Part shown: positions 10,267 through 20,056 of the stretch, one piece after another | How the letters are laid out: the number at the start of each line of letters is the position of its first letter | Numbering within the stretch: the first letter of the stretch is position 1 | Assembly (NCBI RefSeq): GCF_000517445.1 | Contig: NZ_CP006965.1 | Coordinates: 968,681-1,032,680, forward strand | Reading direction: 5' to 3' | DNA length: 64,000 bases | DNA from: Thermococcus paralvinellae | GTDB lineage: Archaea; Methanobacteriota_B; Thermococci; Thermococcales; Thermococcaceae | Notes under the pieces: generated by a model | Databases searched by the model: none | Told to the model about the DNA's origin: nothing | The model's input: only the letters and a program-made list of their open reading frames with translations | Program-made: the position numbers and the translations under genes

Positions 10267-11181
10267 ATGGAGTTCAGAAAAATTCAATTTACTGGCAGGA
10301 GCTCCTACATAATCTCCTTACCAAAAAAATGGATTAAAGAAAACAATCTGAAGCAGGGGGATGTTGTGCCGTTAATTGTTAATCCCGATGGTTCGATAAC
10401 GATATTCCCTAAGGAACCTAAGGAAATTAGTGAAAAGAAAGAACTAACAATCTCAGAGGAATACTCGCCGGATATGGCTGTCAGACTAATTATTTCAGCA
10501 TATGTCCAGGGTTATGATGTTCTCGAAGTCAAATTTACAAAAGAGTTGCCCCACTACAAAGTCAAAATTAGAAAGGTTATTCAAAGCCTACCAGGAGTAG
10601 AGATAATCCTCGATGAACCTACAAGAATAGTTGGTAAAAGCTTGCTTGCCGATGAGGAAATAAACCTTAGAGAAATACTAGAGAGAATAAATTCAATAAT
10701 AGTCTCCATGTTTGAGGACTTATACTTCATGAAGAAATCACAGACAAAAGAATTAATCAGAGACATAAATGACCTAGAAAACGAGCTTGATAGATTTTAT
10801 TTCCTCACAATTAGGGCTGTCAATAAGATACTTTCTAAGAGAAGTTTAATTGAAGAAAGTGGAATTGTCAAAAGAAGCTTTGATTTAATTGGGATTTTGT
10901 TTATGGTCCGCAACATTGAAAGAATTGGGGATCATATCATCAGGATTGCCGAGAACTTTGATTATGACATTGAAGTTGAATACGTAAAAGAAATGTACAT
11001 CGAAATGCTAAGTCAGATAACCAAGAAAGATCTAAAGAAAATAGATTCCCTCATGCTTGCCCTAAAGGAAAAAATCAAACAAATTGACTACAAAAAGTCT
11101 ATCGCAATGGATAGCTATCGCAGAATTCTTGAATATCTTGAAAATATAGGTGAGACAATAATTAATATGGCACTAAGCTGA
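10267..11181 (+). CDS. AbrB/SpoVT-type DNA-binding plus PhoU-domain regulator
   Basis: Two parts are visible. Residues 1 to about 50 (FTGRSSYIISLPKKWIKENN, then GDVVPLIV) form a swapped-hairpin AbrB/SpoVT DNA-binding domain. The remaining 250 residues are helical and contain the PhoU motif NIERIGDHIIRIAENF. Such AbrB-PhoU fusions are common in archaea and are thought to regulate phosphate uptake. ATG 10267 has AGGTGATTGAG directly before it; in-frame GTG 10219 and ATG 10246 are possible. No phosphate transporter lies beside it, so the target is unknown. Confidence 0.82.
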   Translation: MEFRKIQFTGRSSYIISLPKKWIKENNLKQGDVVPLIVNPDGSITIFPKEPKEISEKKELTISEEYSPDMAVRLIISAYVQGYDVLEVKFTKELPHYKVKIRKVIQSLPGVEIILDEPTRIVGKSLLADEEINLREILERINSIIVSMFEDLYFMKKSQTKELIRDINDLENELDRFYFLTIRAVNKILSKRSLIEESGIVKRSFDLIGILFMVRNIERIGDHIIRIAENFDYDIEVEYVKEMYIEMLSQITKKDLKKIDSLMLALKEKIKQIDYKKSIAMDSYRRILEYLENIGETIINMALS

Positions 11182-11243
11182 TTATTTTCTCGCTTCCACA
11201 ACTTTTTTAACATTCTCAAATTCATTAAATAGCGGTGGTTTTG

Positions 11244-12164
11244 ATGGTTGCGATTATCGTTCATGGGGGAGCTGGGACTATCAAAAAAGAGGAAAAAATT
11301 CCAAAGGTCATTAAAGGAGTGAAAGAGGCAGTTCTAGCAGGTTGGAAAGAACTTAAGAACGGTTCAGCGCTAGATGCCGTTGAAGAGGCTATTAAAGCTC
11401 TAGAGGATAATCCTGTCTTTAATGCTGGTACTGGGAGTGTGCTAACCTTAGATGGCAAAGTCGAAATGGATGCTGCTATTATGATGGGTAAAACCCTTGA
11501 GGCTGGAGCAGTTGCTAGCATATGGGGAGTTAAAAATCCAATAAGTGTCGCAAGGAAAGTTATGGAAAAGACCGACCACGTTCTTTTGGTTGGTGAAGGA
11601 GCCCTCAAATTTGCCCGCATAATGGGTTTTGAAGAATATGACCCAACAACTGAGGAGAGAATGAGACAATGGAAAGAACTTAGAGAAAAACTCCTAAAAG
11701 AGGGTACAATCCCATATTGGAAGAGAATCAGTGAGTTAATCAAAGAATATCCTGAAGTTCTAAGGAGCACAGTTGGAGCCGTTGCTTTTGATGGAGAGGA
11801 AATTGTAGCTGGAACTTCAACGGGAGGAGTTTTCTTAAAAATATTCGGCAGGGTAGGTGATACTCCAATAATCGGTGCTGGAACTTATGCTAATGAATTC
11901 GCTGGGGCGTCTTGTACTGGGCTTGGAGAAGTTGCCATAAAGCTGTCTTTGGCAAAGACTGCAGTTGATTTTGTCAGACTTGGGTTAAGCGCACAAAAGG
12001 CAAGTGAAGCAGCGATTGAACTAGCAACCAAGCACTTTGGAAGAGACACCATGGGAATAATCATGATTGACCGAGAGGGAAACGTTGGATTTGCAAAGAA
12101 CACAAAGCATATGAGCGTTGCATATCTGAAGGATGGAATGAATGAGCCATTTGCAGGGATATGA
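11244..12164 (+). CDS. Isoaspartyl peptidase/L-asparaginase (Thr-type Ntn hydrolase)
   Basis: The 306-residue precursor starts MVAIIVHGGAGTI and has FNAGTGSVLT and the autocleavage site STVGAVAFD, where the threonine becomes the N-terminal nucleophile after self-processing into alpha and beta chains; GTSTGG and GAGTYAN follow as expected. Plant-type asparaginases hydrolyse isoaspartyl dipeptides and asparagine. ATG 11244 with GGTGG upstream is preferred to GTG 11235. The stop overlaps the MFS transporter start by four bases, which hints that the carrier moves a substrate or product of this enzyme. Confidence 0.9.
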   Translation: MVAIIVHGGAGTIKKEEKIPKVIKGVKEAVLAGWKELKNGSALDAVEEAIKALEDNPVFNAGTGSVLTLDGKVEMDAAIMMGKTLEAGAVASIWGVKNPISVARKVMEKTDHVLLVGEGALKFARIMGFEEYDPTTEERMRQWKELREKLLKEGTIPYWKRISELIKEYPEVLRSTVGAVAFDGEEIVAGTSTGGVFLKIFGRVGDTPIIGAGTYANEFAGASCTGLGEVAIKLSLAKTAVDFVRLGLSAQKASEAAIELATKHFGRDTMGIIMIDREGNVGFAKNTKHMSVAYLKDGMNEPFAGI

Positions 12165-13372
12165 TTATGACATTCAAGAAGTTTTCAAAAGACATCTGGC
12201 TACTCCACTTTTCAACGTTTTTCTTTTTCCTTGGCATTGCGTTAGTTTTTCCTTTAATCTCTCCTCTAGCAATTCTTTTAGGTGCAACTCCACTCATAGT
12301 CGGTTCAATAGCGTCAATATCCTCAATAGTTGCTCTTTTTTTAAAGCCTTTTGGAGGATTTCTCGGAGACAAAGGTTGGAAGTTTCAAGTTATGATGCTA
12401 GGTAGCATTTTAGGTGCTGTTGCTGGAGTCTTTTATGTACTATCTGTCTCACTTGGAAATTTAACACTGTTTGCAGTTGGAAGAGGTATTCACGGTTTTG
12501 GTATGGCATTATTTTTCCCATCTTCACTTGCAACGGCAATCGAGCTGGCTCCAAAAGGCAGGGTTGGAGAAACCCTCGGCTGGCGTGGAATGATGTTCTC
12601 TTTGAGCAATCTAATTGGTCCCGCAGTTGGTGGTTTTGTTGCTGACTATTTTGGCTTCCAATCAGCTTTCATCTTTACAATATTGCTATCTCTGATTGCA
12701 GCGGGTTTTGTATCGACGGCATACAGGACTAACCAAAAGAAGAATAAGCAAAAAAAGACAGAAACTTCCGAAAATGTTTCCTATCGTTTACTCCTAAATC
12801 CATTCTTTATTGCAGCAAGTCTATCTTTACTTTTGCTCTCGCTTGCATATAGTGGAATGTTCACATTTCTTCCAGCATTGTATAAAGTTATAGGTTTAGG
12901 AACAAGCGCCTTTGGAATTTATGCAAGCATAATGGGAGGTTTTAGCCTTCTTACGAGAGTCTTCGGAGGGAGAGAGGCCGATAGAAGAGGTCCAATCCCA
13001 GTTGCAACTTTTGGATTTTTACTGTTATTATTGGCCTATGCCTTGTTAGCATTAAATCCAACCCCACCTAAAGCATATCTAAGCGCAATTCCTCTAGGAA
13101 TGGGTTTTGGTTTTGCCATCCCTTCCCTTCAAATGATGGCATTGGCAAAATTGCCTCAGAAGATTAGGACATTCGGCTCAAGTATTTACACAATGTTCTT
13201 TGACCTTGGCTATCTATCTGGTCCCCTTATATTTGGCTACATCGCTCAATTGAAAGATAGTTATTGGGTTGTTTTCCCAATCCTTCCAGCTGTGATTTTA
13301 ATAGCCGTGATTATTCTTCAGCTCCCAAGGTTTTTTAAAGGAAAAAAGCCAAAGCAAAAAAGGTGTAGCTGA
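12161..13372 (+). CDS. Major facilitator superfamily transporter
   Basis: The 403-residue protein has about twelve hydrophobic helices, the loop 2-3 motif FGGFLGDKG and a basic central loop (RTNQKKNKQKK), which is the usual MFS layout of two six-helix halves. A repeat of the loop motif appears in the second half as FGGREADRRG. The substrate is not predictable. It overlaps the asparaginase gene by four bases and the radical SAM gene by one base, forming a three-gene operon. Confidence 0.85.
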   Translation: MIMTFKKFSKDIWLLHFSTFFFFLGIALVFPLISPLAILLGATPLIVGSIASISSIVALFLKPFGGFLGDKGWKFQVMMLGSILGAVAGVFYVLSVSLGNLTLFAVGRGIHGFGMALFFPSSLATAIELAPKGRVGETLGWRGMMFSLSNLIGPAVGGFVADYFGFQSAFIFTILLSLIAAGFVSTAYRTNQKKNKQKKTETSENVSYRLLLNPFFIAASLSLLLLSLAYSGMFTFLPALYKVIGLGTSAFGIYASIMGGFSLLTRVFGGREADRRGPIPVATFGFLLLLLAYALLALNPTPPKAYLSAIPLGMGFGFAIPSLQMMALAKLPQKIRTFGSSIYTMFFDLGYLSGPLIFGYIAQLKDSYWVVFPILPAVILIAVIILQLPRFFKGKKPKQKRCS

Positions 13373-14325
13373 TGCTCATTAGAGTCTCATATGGGACAGC
13401 CATTGCAATGGGATTGATAAAAGCAAAAATGCTCGCAAGACCAACAACAGCATACTTAATGATTTACCATAATGGAAGGTGCATAAATAACTGCGCTTTC
13501 TGCCCCCAAGCAAGAGAGAGTAAAGCGGATTTAAGAAAACTCTCAAGGATAACATGGCCAGCTTTTGACCTTAAGACCGTTCTTGAAAAGTTAAAGGATG
13601 GGAAATTTGCGAGGATATGCTTACAAACTATTGATTATGAAGGTTTAGAGGAAGATGTGCTGACACTTCTTGGTGCCTTTTATCATCTAAATCTACCAAT
13701 CTCTATTTCTATAACTCCCGTTGATAGAAACTATCTTGAAAAGTTCAAGGAACTGGGCGTTGATTATGTTGGCGTTGGATTGGATGTCGCTAGTGAGAGA
13801 CTCTATAAAGAGATAAAGGAATCATTGTACTCATGGAATGACATGTGGGAATTTGCCGATGAGATAATTGATGTATTTGGTAAAGGAAAGGCTTTCATTC
13901 ATCTGATAATTGGGTTAGGGGAGACAGATAAAGAAGCAATTGAGACAATTCAGAGGGCATATGACATTGGGGCTGAAGTTTCCATCTTTGCTTTCACCCC
14001 AATAAAAGGAACGAGGCTTGAAGATCACAAACCACCAGAGCTTATTAGATACAGGAAAATTCAAATTGCAAGATATCTAATTCAGAAAAGGATAAAAAGA
14101 GCTGAGGATTTCAAATTTAATACGAACGGGGATCTAGTTGATTTTAGAATGAGCAAAGACGAGTTTACTCAACTTCTCAGTGAGGAAGCATTTATGACCC
14201 ACGGCTGTCCAGGATGTAACAGACCATACTACAACGAGAAGCCAAGTAAAGAGCCCTACAACTTTCCAATTGTTCCAGGAAGGGGATATTTGGAAGAAGT
14301 GACATCAAAATTACTCCCGGATTAA
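13372..14325 (+). CDS. Biotin-synthase-like radical SAM protein (candidate archaeal lipoyl synthase subunit)
   Basis: The 317-residue protein has the radical SAM cluster CINNCAFC near residue 37, a GVDYVGVGLDVASE segment typical of the biotin synthase-like group, and a C-terminal HGCPGCNRPYYNE that could bind a second cluster. Genomes usually label it biotin synthase-like. From memory, two such proteins of Thermococcus kodakarensis, LipS1 and LipS2, together form a lipoyl synthase; this gene could be one of them, but I cannot verify which. AGGTGTAGCTG precedes ATG 13372. It is the last gene of the asparaginase-MFS operon and converges with a helical-repeat gene (15-base overlap). Confidence 0.75.
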   Translation: MLIRVSYGTAIAMGLIKAKMLARPTTAYLMIYHNGRCINNCAFCPQARESKADLRKLSRITWPAFDLKTVLEKLKDGKFARICLQTIDYEGLEEDVLTLLGAFYHLNLPISISITPVDRNYLEKFKELGVDYVGVGLDVASERLYKEIKESLYSWNDMWEFADEIIDVFGKGKAFIHLIIGLGETDKEAIETIQRAYDIGAEVSIFAFTPIKGTRLEDHKPPELIRYRKIQIARYLIQKRIKRAEDFKFNTNGDLVDFRMSKDEFTQLLSEEAFMTHGCPGCNRPYYNEKPSKEPYNFPIVPGRGYLEEVTSKLLPD

Positions 14326-14835
14326 CATAGTCAGGATTTCCTTAATCTCTGGGGTGCTGATATCATCTAAATATTTTTCAATTTCTCTGTTCCCTTCGGC
14401 AATTGAAATTAGGGCCTTTACAAATGAGCACAGCTCTGGATTGCCCTCAATAAGTTTGCATGTTAGAGCCATATTTTCTTTAAAACTATCAAGCAGTCCA
14501 CGCTGCTTGAGAACAAAAAGAACATCTCTCAGTCTCTTTGCACCCAAGATATATAAATCCCAGCTTGGAGCATAGTACAAAGCCCGCAAAGCACACTTCA
14601 CACAGCCCCTGTAGTTTTCTTCCTCATAGAAAACCTCAGCCAGCTTGAAGCATGCTTCAAAGTAAATTTCAGGAAATTCATCTCTCGAGAGTTCCATTAT
14701 CTCATCAAGCTTTTTCTTTGCTATTTCAAGCTCTCCCCTATTTTCGGCTTCTAAAGCCTCTCTAAAAAGCTCAGCTATCTTACGCCTCTTCTCCCACACT
14801 TCAAACTTCTTCAGAAATCTTGGCTTCTCTCCCAT
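14311..14835 (-). CDS. Helical-repeat (TPR-like) protein, unknown function
   Basis: The 174-residue product is all alpha-helical by composition, with helix pairs such as FREALEAENRGELEIAKKKL and EACFKLAEVFYEEENYRGC that resemble tetratricopeptide repeats. It contains several cysteines (CVKCALRA, ALTCKL, ELCSF). There is no membrane segment. The start ATG 14835 has only a weak GAAGTGAG upstream. It lies 34 bases downstream of rio2 on the same strand, so it may be co-transcribed and could be a partner of RIO2 in ribosome biogenesis; that is inference from position. Confidence 0.7.
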   Translation of the reverse strand: MGEKPRFLKKFEVWEKRRKIAELFREALEAENRGELEIAKKKLDEIMELSRDEFPEIYFEACFKLAEVFYEEENYRGCVKCALRALYYAPSWDLYILGAKRLRDVLFVLKQRGLLDSFKENMALTCKLIEGNPELCSFVKALISIAEGNREIEKYLDDISTPEIKEILTMLIRE

Positions 14836-14869
14836 CTCACTTCGCCACTCATTGGTACTCGCTTAATCC

Positions 14870-15799
14870 TTAATTATCTTTCCCTTCTCGACTTTCTAAC
14901 CAAGCCTCATAAAACTCCTTCCAAACCTCATTAAAGTCCTTTTTTACCCTCCATCTTCTATGAAATGCATTTAACAAAACGGATATATCCCTCTTTAGAT
15001 ATTCAAGGCTCTCAGGATATGCGGTTGGCAGATACTGAGGCCAGTCAATGATCAAGATATCATCATTTTCCGTCAGAACTATGTTGAACTCGCTCATATC
15101 AGAATGAACAATCCCAAAACGTACAATCTTAAGGTATTCTTTTAAAACCTTGTTGAGGATTTCCTCAGCCTCATCTCTCGTTAAGTCATCATCCCTAAGC
15201 TCGCTCAGCTCAACTCCTTCAATAAACTCCATCACTATTGCATGTCTGTTCCATGCTATAGGCTTTGGAACTTTCGCTATAGGAGAAAGCAGCTGCAGTG
15301 CCTCATATTCTCTCTCAGCAACTAAACGGGAAATGTAAAGCCAGCTTATGTGGTGTTTGTCAATGAAATCCCTTCTATATAGCTTAATTCTGGTAAAGCT
15401 TGTCCTACCAATGCGGTTGAACTTAACCGCAACTTTCTCTCCTTGAGGAGTTATTCCAACATAAACGTCAGCCTCTTTCCCAACACCAATCTGGGTCTGA
15501 CTTATCGCCTCAATCACACCCTTCTTTGCAAAAGCTCTAATTGCCAGAACATCATACCCGTGAATCGTGAGCTGATATCCAATGTACCCGATATCACTCC
15601 TTCTCCTTACAAGCATCCAGTTGTCAAGCCTTCCTAAACGGTATGATGCAGTTTCAACATCAGTCCTAGCAAATTTTGCAATATCCTCCAATGGAACCCA
15701 CTGATGATAGCGCATATTCAGCTCTACTCCTCTCAATATTCGGAAATCTATGTCTTTGAGATTGTGATAAACTTCAAGCGCCACTAGTTTGCTGACCAT
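14870..15799 (-). CDS. RIO2-type serine protein kinase/ATPase
   Basis: The 309-residue protein has an N-terminal winged-helix domain (about residues 1-90), diagnostic of RIO2, followed by a minimal kinase: nucleotide loop GVGKEADVYVG, catalytic lysine in VAVKFNR, hinge MEFIEG, catalytic loop HSDMSEFN and metal-binding IIDWPQ. RIO2 acts in maturation of the small ribosomal subunit. Length fits archaeal homologues. It is divergent from the MFS gene at 15891 and followed by the TPR-like gene. Confidence 0.93.
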   Translation of the reverse strand: MVSKLVALEVYHNLKDIDFRILRGVELNMRYHQWVPLEDIAKFARTDVETASYRLGRLDNWMLVRRRSDIGYIGYQLTIHGYDVLAIRAFAKKGVIEAISQTQIGVGKEADVYVGITPQGEKVAVKFNRIGRTSFTRIKLYRRDFIDKHHISWLYISRLVAEREYEALQLLSPIAKVPKPIAWNRHAIVMEFIEGVELSELRDDDLTRDEAEEILNKVLKEYLKIVRFGIVHSDMSEFNIVLTENDDILIIDWPQYLPTAYPESLEYLKRDISVLLNAFHRRWRVKKDFNEVWKEFYEAWLESREGKDN

Positions 15800-15890
15800 C
15801 TTTACCCCAGTAAGGAGTTGTGGAGGATTATTTTTAACTCTTGCCTTATCTCAGATAAACTTTTAAACGCTTAACTCTTTATCTAAAAGC

Positions 15891-17003
15891 ATGCGGAAGA
15901 AACTTTTACTGCTCCTCTCCCTCGGCTGGATATTCAACTATGCTCACAGAATGGCTATTCCACCCCTCATTCCTATAATCAAGGCGGAGCTTGGAATTAA
16001 CAACGCCCAAGCAGGGCTTTTAATGACTTCCCTCCTCTTGCCTTATGCTTTAATCCAAGTCCCCGCTGGATATTTAGGAGATAGGTTTGGAAGAAAAAAG
16101 CTTGTTGTAGTCAGCATTCTTGGTTATTCCTTTGCAAGTGCGTTCATAATTTTTGCAAAAGATTATTGGGAATTGTTAACCATAAGAGCCCTTTACGGCA
16201 TTTTTGCAGGCCTTTATTATGCTCCAGCAACAGCTCTAATCAGTGACATTTATAAGGAGAAAAAAGGCTCAGCACTCGGTGTTTTTATGGTTGGCCCACC
16301 AATAGGAAGTGGAATCGCACCTTTAATTGTTGTCCCTATTGCATTAACTCTAGAGTGGAGATATTCATTTTTGATTCTCTCCATTATGAGTGCAATAATA
16401 GGCATTGCGTTACTGATTTCAATAAAAGGTGAAGTCCACGAAATCAAACATGCAAGGCTTAAGATTCCAAAGCACGTAATTGGGCTGAGCATTATGAATT
16501 TTATTGGCTTAGCTGCATTTTTTGGCATGCTGACTTTTCTTCCGGACTTCTTTGTAAATAAAGGAAGAAGCTTGGGAGAAGCTTCATTATATTTTTCCAT
16601 TCTTTCAATAGTTGGAATTATAGGCTCTTTGACAGGTGGAGTAATTTACGACAAACTCAAAAAGAAGAGCTTACTTTTATCACTCAGCTTCAATACTGTT
16701 CTCTCATTTTTACTAGCAAAAACAGCTTTGCCATTAATAGTTCCAATTCTTGGTTTGTTCTTTTATTCAGTTGGACCAATAGTTACAGCCTATACCGCAG
16801 AACAAGCAACAGATGAAAACAAAGGTGCAGTGATGGGATTTGTCAATATGATGGGATTCTTTGGAGCCACTCTTGGCCCCTATCTTTTGGGAATTCTGAT
16901 TGATAACCTAAGCTATGAAAAAGCCTTTTACTCAATCCCCTTGATGTATTTAATCGCATTGAGTATAATTGGAATAGAAAAGAGAAACGTCATCCGTACA
17001 TAA
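15891..17003 (+). CDS. Major facilitator superfamily transporter
   Basis: The 370-residue protein has about twelve hydrophobic helices, the loop motif [11 protein letters not shown] after helix 2, and a matching [11 protein letters not shown] in the second half, all standard for MFS carriers. No substrate can be assigned. ATG 15891 has no ribosome-binding site; a TATA-like CTTTTAAACGC about 30 bases upstream suggests a leaderless transcript. The 3' end overlaps the convergent pan gene by 14 bases. Confidence 0.83.
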   Translation: MRKKLLLLLSLGWIFNYAHRMAIPPLIPIIKAELGINNAQAGLLMTSLLLPYALIQVPAGYLGDRFGRKKLVVVSILGYSFASAFIIFAKDYWELLTIRALYGIFAGLYYAPATALISDIYKEKKGSALGVFMVGPPIGSGIAPLIVVPIALTLEWRYSFLILSIMSAIIGIALLISIKGEVHEIKHARLKIPKHVIGLSIMNFIGLAAFFGMLTFLPDFFVNKGRSLGEASLYFSILSIVGIIGSLTGGVIYDKLKKKSLLLSLSFNTVLSFLLAKTALPLIVPILGLFFYSVGPIVTAYTAEQATDENKGAVMGFVNMMGFFGATLGPYLLGILIDNLSYEKAFYSIPLMYLIALSIIGIEKRNVIRT

Positions 17004-18189
17004 CTTCGTGCATAGCTATTTGTTGAGCTAACCTTTGCTCTGAGCCTATGACCTTCTCAACAGCCTTTATGAAGTCTTCGTGAATTACGTACTCTCTTCT
17101 CTCTCTAATGGCGAACATTCCAGCCTCAGTTGCTATTGCCTTCAGGTCAGCACCACTTGCACCTTCTGTCATCTCCGCTATTGCTCTTAGATCAACGCCT
17201 TTAAGGTTCATCTTTCTTGTGTGGACCTTAAGTATTTCCAGTCTTCCTTCAAAGTTGGGCAATGGAACTTCAATGAGTCTGTCAAATCTACCCGGTCTGA
17301 GTAATGCTGGATCTAAAATATCCGGCCTGTTGGTTGCTGCTATAACCTTAACATTGCCTCTTGGATCAAACCCATCAAGTTCTGCTAAAAGCTGCATGAG
17401 AGTTCTGTTGACTTCCCTTTCTCCACCGGTTGTTTCTTCCAATCTTTTAGCACCAATCGCATCAATCTCGTCAATGAAGATTATTGTTGGAGCTTTTTCT
17501 TTTGCTAATTCAAAGAGCTCATGGACTAACCTTGCACCCTCTCCAATATACTTTCTCACAAGCTCACTACCAACAACCCTAATGAACGTTGCGTTAACTT
17601 CACGAGCCAATGCTTTAGCCATCAATGTTTTCCCACATCCCGGTGGACCATAGAGCAACACTCCCTTTGGAGGTTCTATTCCAACCTTCTCAAAAAGCTC
17701 CGGGTGTTTAAGAGGAAGTTCTACTGCTTCTCTAAGCTCCTGAAGCTGCTTTTTCAAACCACCAATGTCGTTATAGGTAACGTTTGGTTTTTCAATTACT
17801 TCAAATCCAAGAACTGATGGATCCTTTGGTGATGGCAATATTTCAACAACCGCCATAGTTCTCTGATCAAGTGCTACTCTACTCCCGGGTTTGAGTTTTT
17901 CTTTTTCAATCCATGGTGCTATTCTGACCACAAACCTTGGGCCGTTATAGTTCTGAACTATCGCTCTGTCATCATCAAGGAGTTCGAGAAGGGTTCCAGC
18001 AAATGCTGGAGGTTGCCTTAACCTCGACATTTCCATCCTTAAACGTGAGAGCTCCCTCTCCAGTCTCTCCTTATCGGCCTCAAGTGTTCTCACTTGGAGT
18101 TCAAGCTGTCTTATACGTCTCTTTAGATAGATGATGTAATCATCATATTCATCATGAGATTTAATTTCTACATCATTAATGTCACTCAT
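16990..18189 (-). CDS. pan: Proteasome-activating nucleotidase PAN
   Basis: The 399-residue AAA ATPase has an N-terminal coiled coil (about residues 15-65), an OB-like domain, Walker A GPPGCGKT, Walker B IIFIDEID, a sensor/arginine-finger region RPGRFDRL, and the C-terminal HbYX tail MYG that docks into the 20S proteasome alpha ring. PAN unfolds substrates for the archaeal proteasome; a beta subunit gene lies at 53376-53975 in this window. Divergent from cas6. Confidence 0.97.
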   Translation of the reverse strand: MSDINDVEIKSHDEYDDYIIYLKRRIRQLELQVRTLEADKERLERELSRLRMEMSRLRQPPAFAGTLLELLDDDRAIVQNYNGPRFVVRIAPWIEKEKLKPGSRVALDQRTMAVVEILPSPKDPSVLGFEVIEKPNVTYNDIGGLKKQLQELREAVELPLKHPELFEKVGIEPPKGVLLYGPPGCGKTLMAKALAREVNATFIRVVGSELVRKYIGEGARLVHELFELAKEKAPTIIFIDEIDAIGAKRLEETTGGEREVNRTLMQLLAELDGFDPRGNVKVIAATNRPDILDPALLRPGRFDRLIEVPLPNFEGRLEILKVHTRKMNLKGVDLRAIAEMTEGASGADLKAIATEAGMFAIRERREYVIHEDFIKAVEKVIGSEQRLAQQIAMHEVMYG

Positions 18190-18390
18190 AATTTAATCCC
18201 CCCATAATTAACTTTGCGAGAAGAACTTTTAACTCTATCTAAACTTGTTCTCATTAGACTCTCCTAACTCCCACTTTCCCCATTTCTTTATAAAGTTTTG
18301 GTATATCCCCTTGTGCATACTAATCCCACTCGAAATTCTTATTAACAATGAATGCGTATATTGTAATGCTTAATCAGGAGGGTGGGTTTA

Positions 18391-19140
18391 ATGAGAATAG
18401 AAATCAAGCTCAAACCTAGAGATGAGGGGACAATTCTCCCGTTTAATTATAACTATGATGTTTATAATCAGATCATCCAGAAAGTTGCCCTTACCTCACC
18501 AGAACTTGCTAGACTCTTAGAAACCACACATAAAGATTACTTTACATTCTCGAGAATTATGGTCAGAAAAAGAGAGTTAATCCCAGATAAGGGCATTAAA
18601 ATTCTCTCTGATGAAGTTTGTCTCTACATTTCCTCTTCAGTTATTGATGTAATAAAATCCATAGTTGAGGGATTTATTGAAAATCCTATACTTCAGATTG
18701 AAAATTCTATCTTCGTTATGGATGGGGTTAAAGTTCTCAGGGAACCAAAAATAAAGGACGGCACCTTATTTTCAACTCTTAGCCCAATAATGGTCAGAAC
18801 AGTAAAGCTTGATGGAAATAAGATGAAAATCTGGGATTTATATCCAAATGAGGAAGCATTTCACGATAAGCTGAGAAAGATAATGCTGATGCGTTTTTCT
18901 GAAATAGAAGAAAGAATGCCGGAGGAAAAGGAATTCAAAATAGAAGTTATAAAATACAAACCCGTAAGAATCAAAGTTAAAGATACCTATTTCCGCGGTT
19001 CTCTTATGGTTTTCAGGTACTATGGCTCAAGGGAGATAGCAAAATTCGGTTATGAAAATGGATTTGGAGAAAAAACAAAATATGGATTTGGCATGGTCAA
19101 AGTAATTGATGAAGAAGAAGTACAACGAAACCAAGAGTAA
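18391..19140 (+). CDS. cas6: CRISPR-associated endoribonuclease Cas6
   Basis: The 249-residue protein shows two ferredoxin-like folds and the C-terminal glycine-rich loop GFGEKTKYGFGMVKV that marks Cas6. It starts MRIEIKLKPRDEGTILPFNY, a typical N-terminal strand with the LP turn. Cas6 cuts CRISPR precursor RNA within repeats. ATG 18391 is chosen with GGAGGGTG upstream. It is an orphan: no other cas gene and no repeat array is present in this window. Its 3' end overlaps the convergent glycosyl-1-phosphate transferase gene by 44 bases. Confidence 0.9.
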   Translation: MRIEIKLKPRDEGTILPFNYNYDVYNQIIQKVALTSPELARLLETTHKDYFTFSRIMVRKRELIPDKGIKILSDEVCLYISSSVIDVIKSIVEGFIENPILQIENSIFVMDGVKVLREPKIKDGTLFSTLSPIMVRTVKLDGNKMKIWDLYPNEEAFHDKLRKIMLMRFSEIEERMPEEKEFKIEVIKYKPVRIKVKDTYFRGSLMVFRYYGSREIAKFGYENGFGEKTKYGFGMVKVIDEEEVQRNQE

Positions 19141-20002
19141 TCTCAATTGCCCAAACAATTGCAACAAGTTCGTACTCTTTTACTCTCTTTATCCTCATTA
19201 TCAACCCCAAAAAACTCAGATATGGTGGCGCTTTCAATGTTCCATCTTCTAGAACTTCCGTTTTTCCTAATGGACGTCCTTTAAACCTTATTTTTGTTTT
19301 AAGCAAGAAATCAAGTGCATGAGGAACAAGAAGAATTGCAGCAAAAAGCTCTACTTTCCCAAGTATCCCTACCAATCCTATCAAAGCCCCCAAGCTTAAA
19401 GTCCCAGTGTCTCCTGGAAAAACCCTTGCAGGATACTTATTCCACCATAAAAATCCAAGAGCAACCGCAAAGCTCACAAAGGCTAATATCTGGGCATCAC
19501 CTGAAGTTATTAAGCCCAAAAAGAGCAGAGCTATCGCTGAAGTTCCAACTTCAAGTCCATTGAAGCCCGCAAGCATGTTAACCAAGTTTGCAGAACCAGT
19601 TACAAATAAGACAGCGAATAGGTAGTACAGTATTTTCAAATTAACTGTGAGAATTAGTAAATCAATCTCCTTATTTACATCCAAACTCAAAAGGGGCAAA
19701 GAAACTAACAGAGACAGCAAAACTTTATGTGACTGCTTGAGATTTGTTAGATCATCAAGAATCCCAACCAATCCAAAGAGTAGAAATACTAACAGAGCTT
19801 TTGAGAGATTACCATTCAAAGCAGGTATCAGAGCCAATGGTAGAGATACTAGAATGGCAATTCCTCCCATCTCAGCAACTTCTGGTTTGTGTAGCTTGTG
19901 TATGTCCCTTCCCACTATCCCCGCTTTCTTCATAAGACTTGCTACGTAGGGAGTTAAGATCAATGAGAGGGATAACCCTATAAATATCAGTACCCAAATC
20001 AT
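19097..20002 (-). CDS. UDP-GlcNAc:polyprenyl-phosphate GlcNAc-1-phosphate transferase (MraY/Alg7/AglH family)
   Basis: The 301-residue protein has about ten membrane helices. It carries the family motifs: HKPEVAEMGG near the N-terminus, LDDLTN (metal site), NLVNMLAGFNGLE and FPGDTGTLSLGA. These enzymes transfer sugar-1-phosphate from a UDP-sugar to dolichyl or undecaprenyl phosphate in the membrane; in archaea this starts N-glycan or cell-surface glycan assembly. ATG 20002 with GGGGTTGAAG before it is preferred to upstream TTG codons. It is divergent from the HAD-GT2 fusion gene, which is also a polyprenol-sugar enzyme, so the two likely share a role. Confidence 0.9.
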   Translation of the reverse strand: MIWVLIFIGLSLSLILTPYVASLMKKAGIVGRDIHKLHKPEVAEMGGIAILVSLPLALIPALNGNLSKALLVFLLFGLVGILDDLTNLKQSHKVLLSLLVSLPLLSLDVNKEIDLLILTVNLKILYYLFAVLFVTGSANLVNMLAGFNGLEVGTSAIALLFLGLITSGDAQILAFVSFAVALGFLWWNKYPARVFPGDTGTLSLGALIGLVGILGKVELFAAILLVPHALDFLLKTKIRFKGRPLGKTEVLEDGTLKAPPYLSFLGLIMRIKRVKEYELVAIVWAIEITLGFVVLLLHQLL

Positions 20003-20056
20003 CTTCAACCCCAAAGAAGTGAGAGGAAAGACAAAATAAATCCTTCGGTGATTTCA

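Noticed and set aside
11261-11770. Long antisense frame opposite the asparaginase gene
   Set aside because: Shadow frame of a well-supported gene; the protein has no coherent composition.
17108-17653. Long frame opposite pan
   Set aside because: Ser/Leu-rich shadow typical of the antisense of an AAA ATPase; no start signals.
18190-18390. Possible CRISPR array or leader next to cas6
   Set aside because: The gap has no repeated unit; it contains only promoter-like AT-rich DNA and polypyrimidine tracts.
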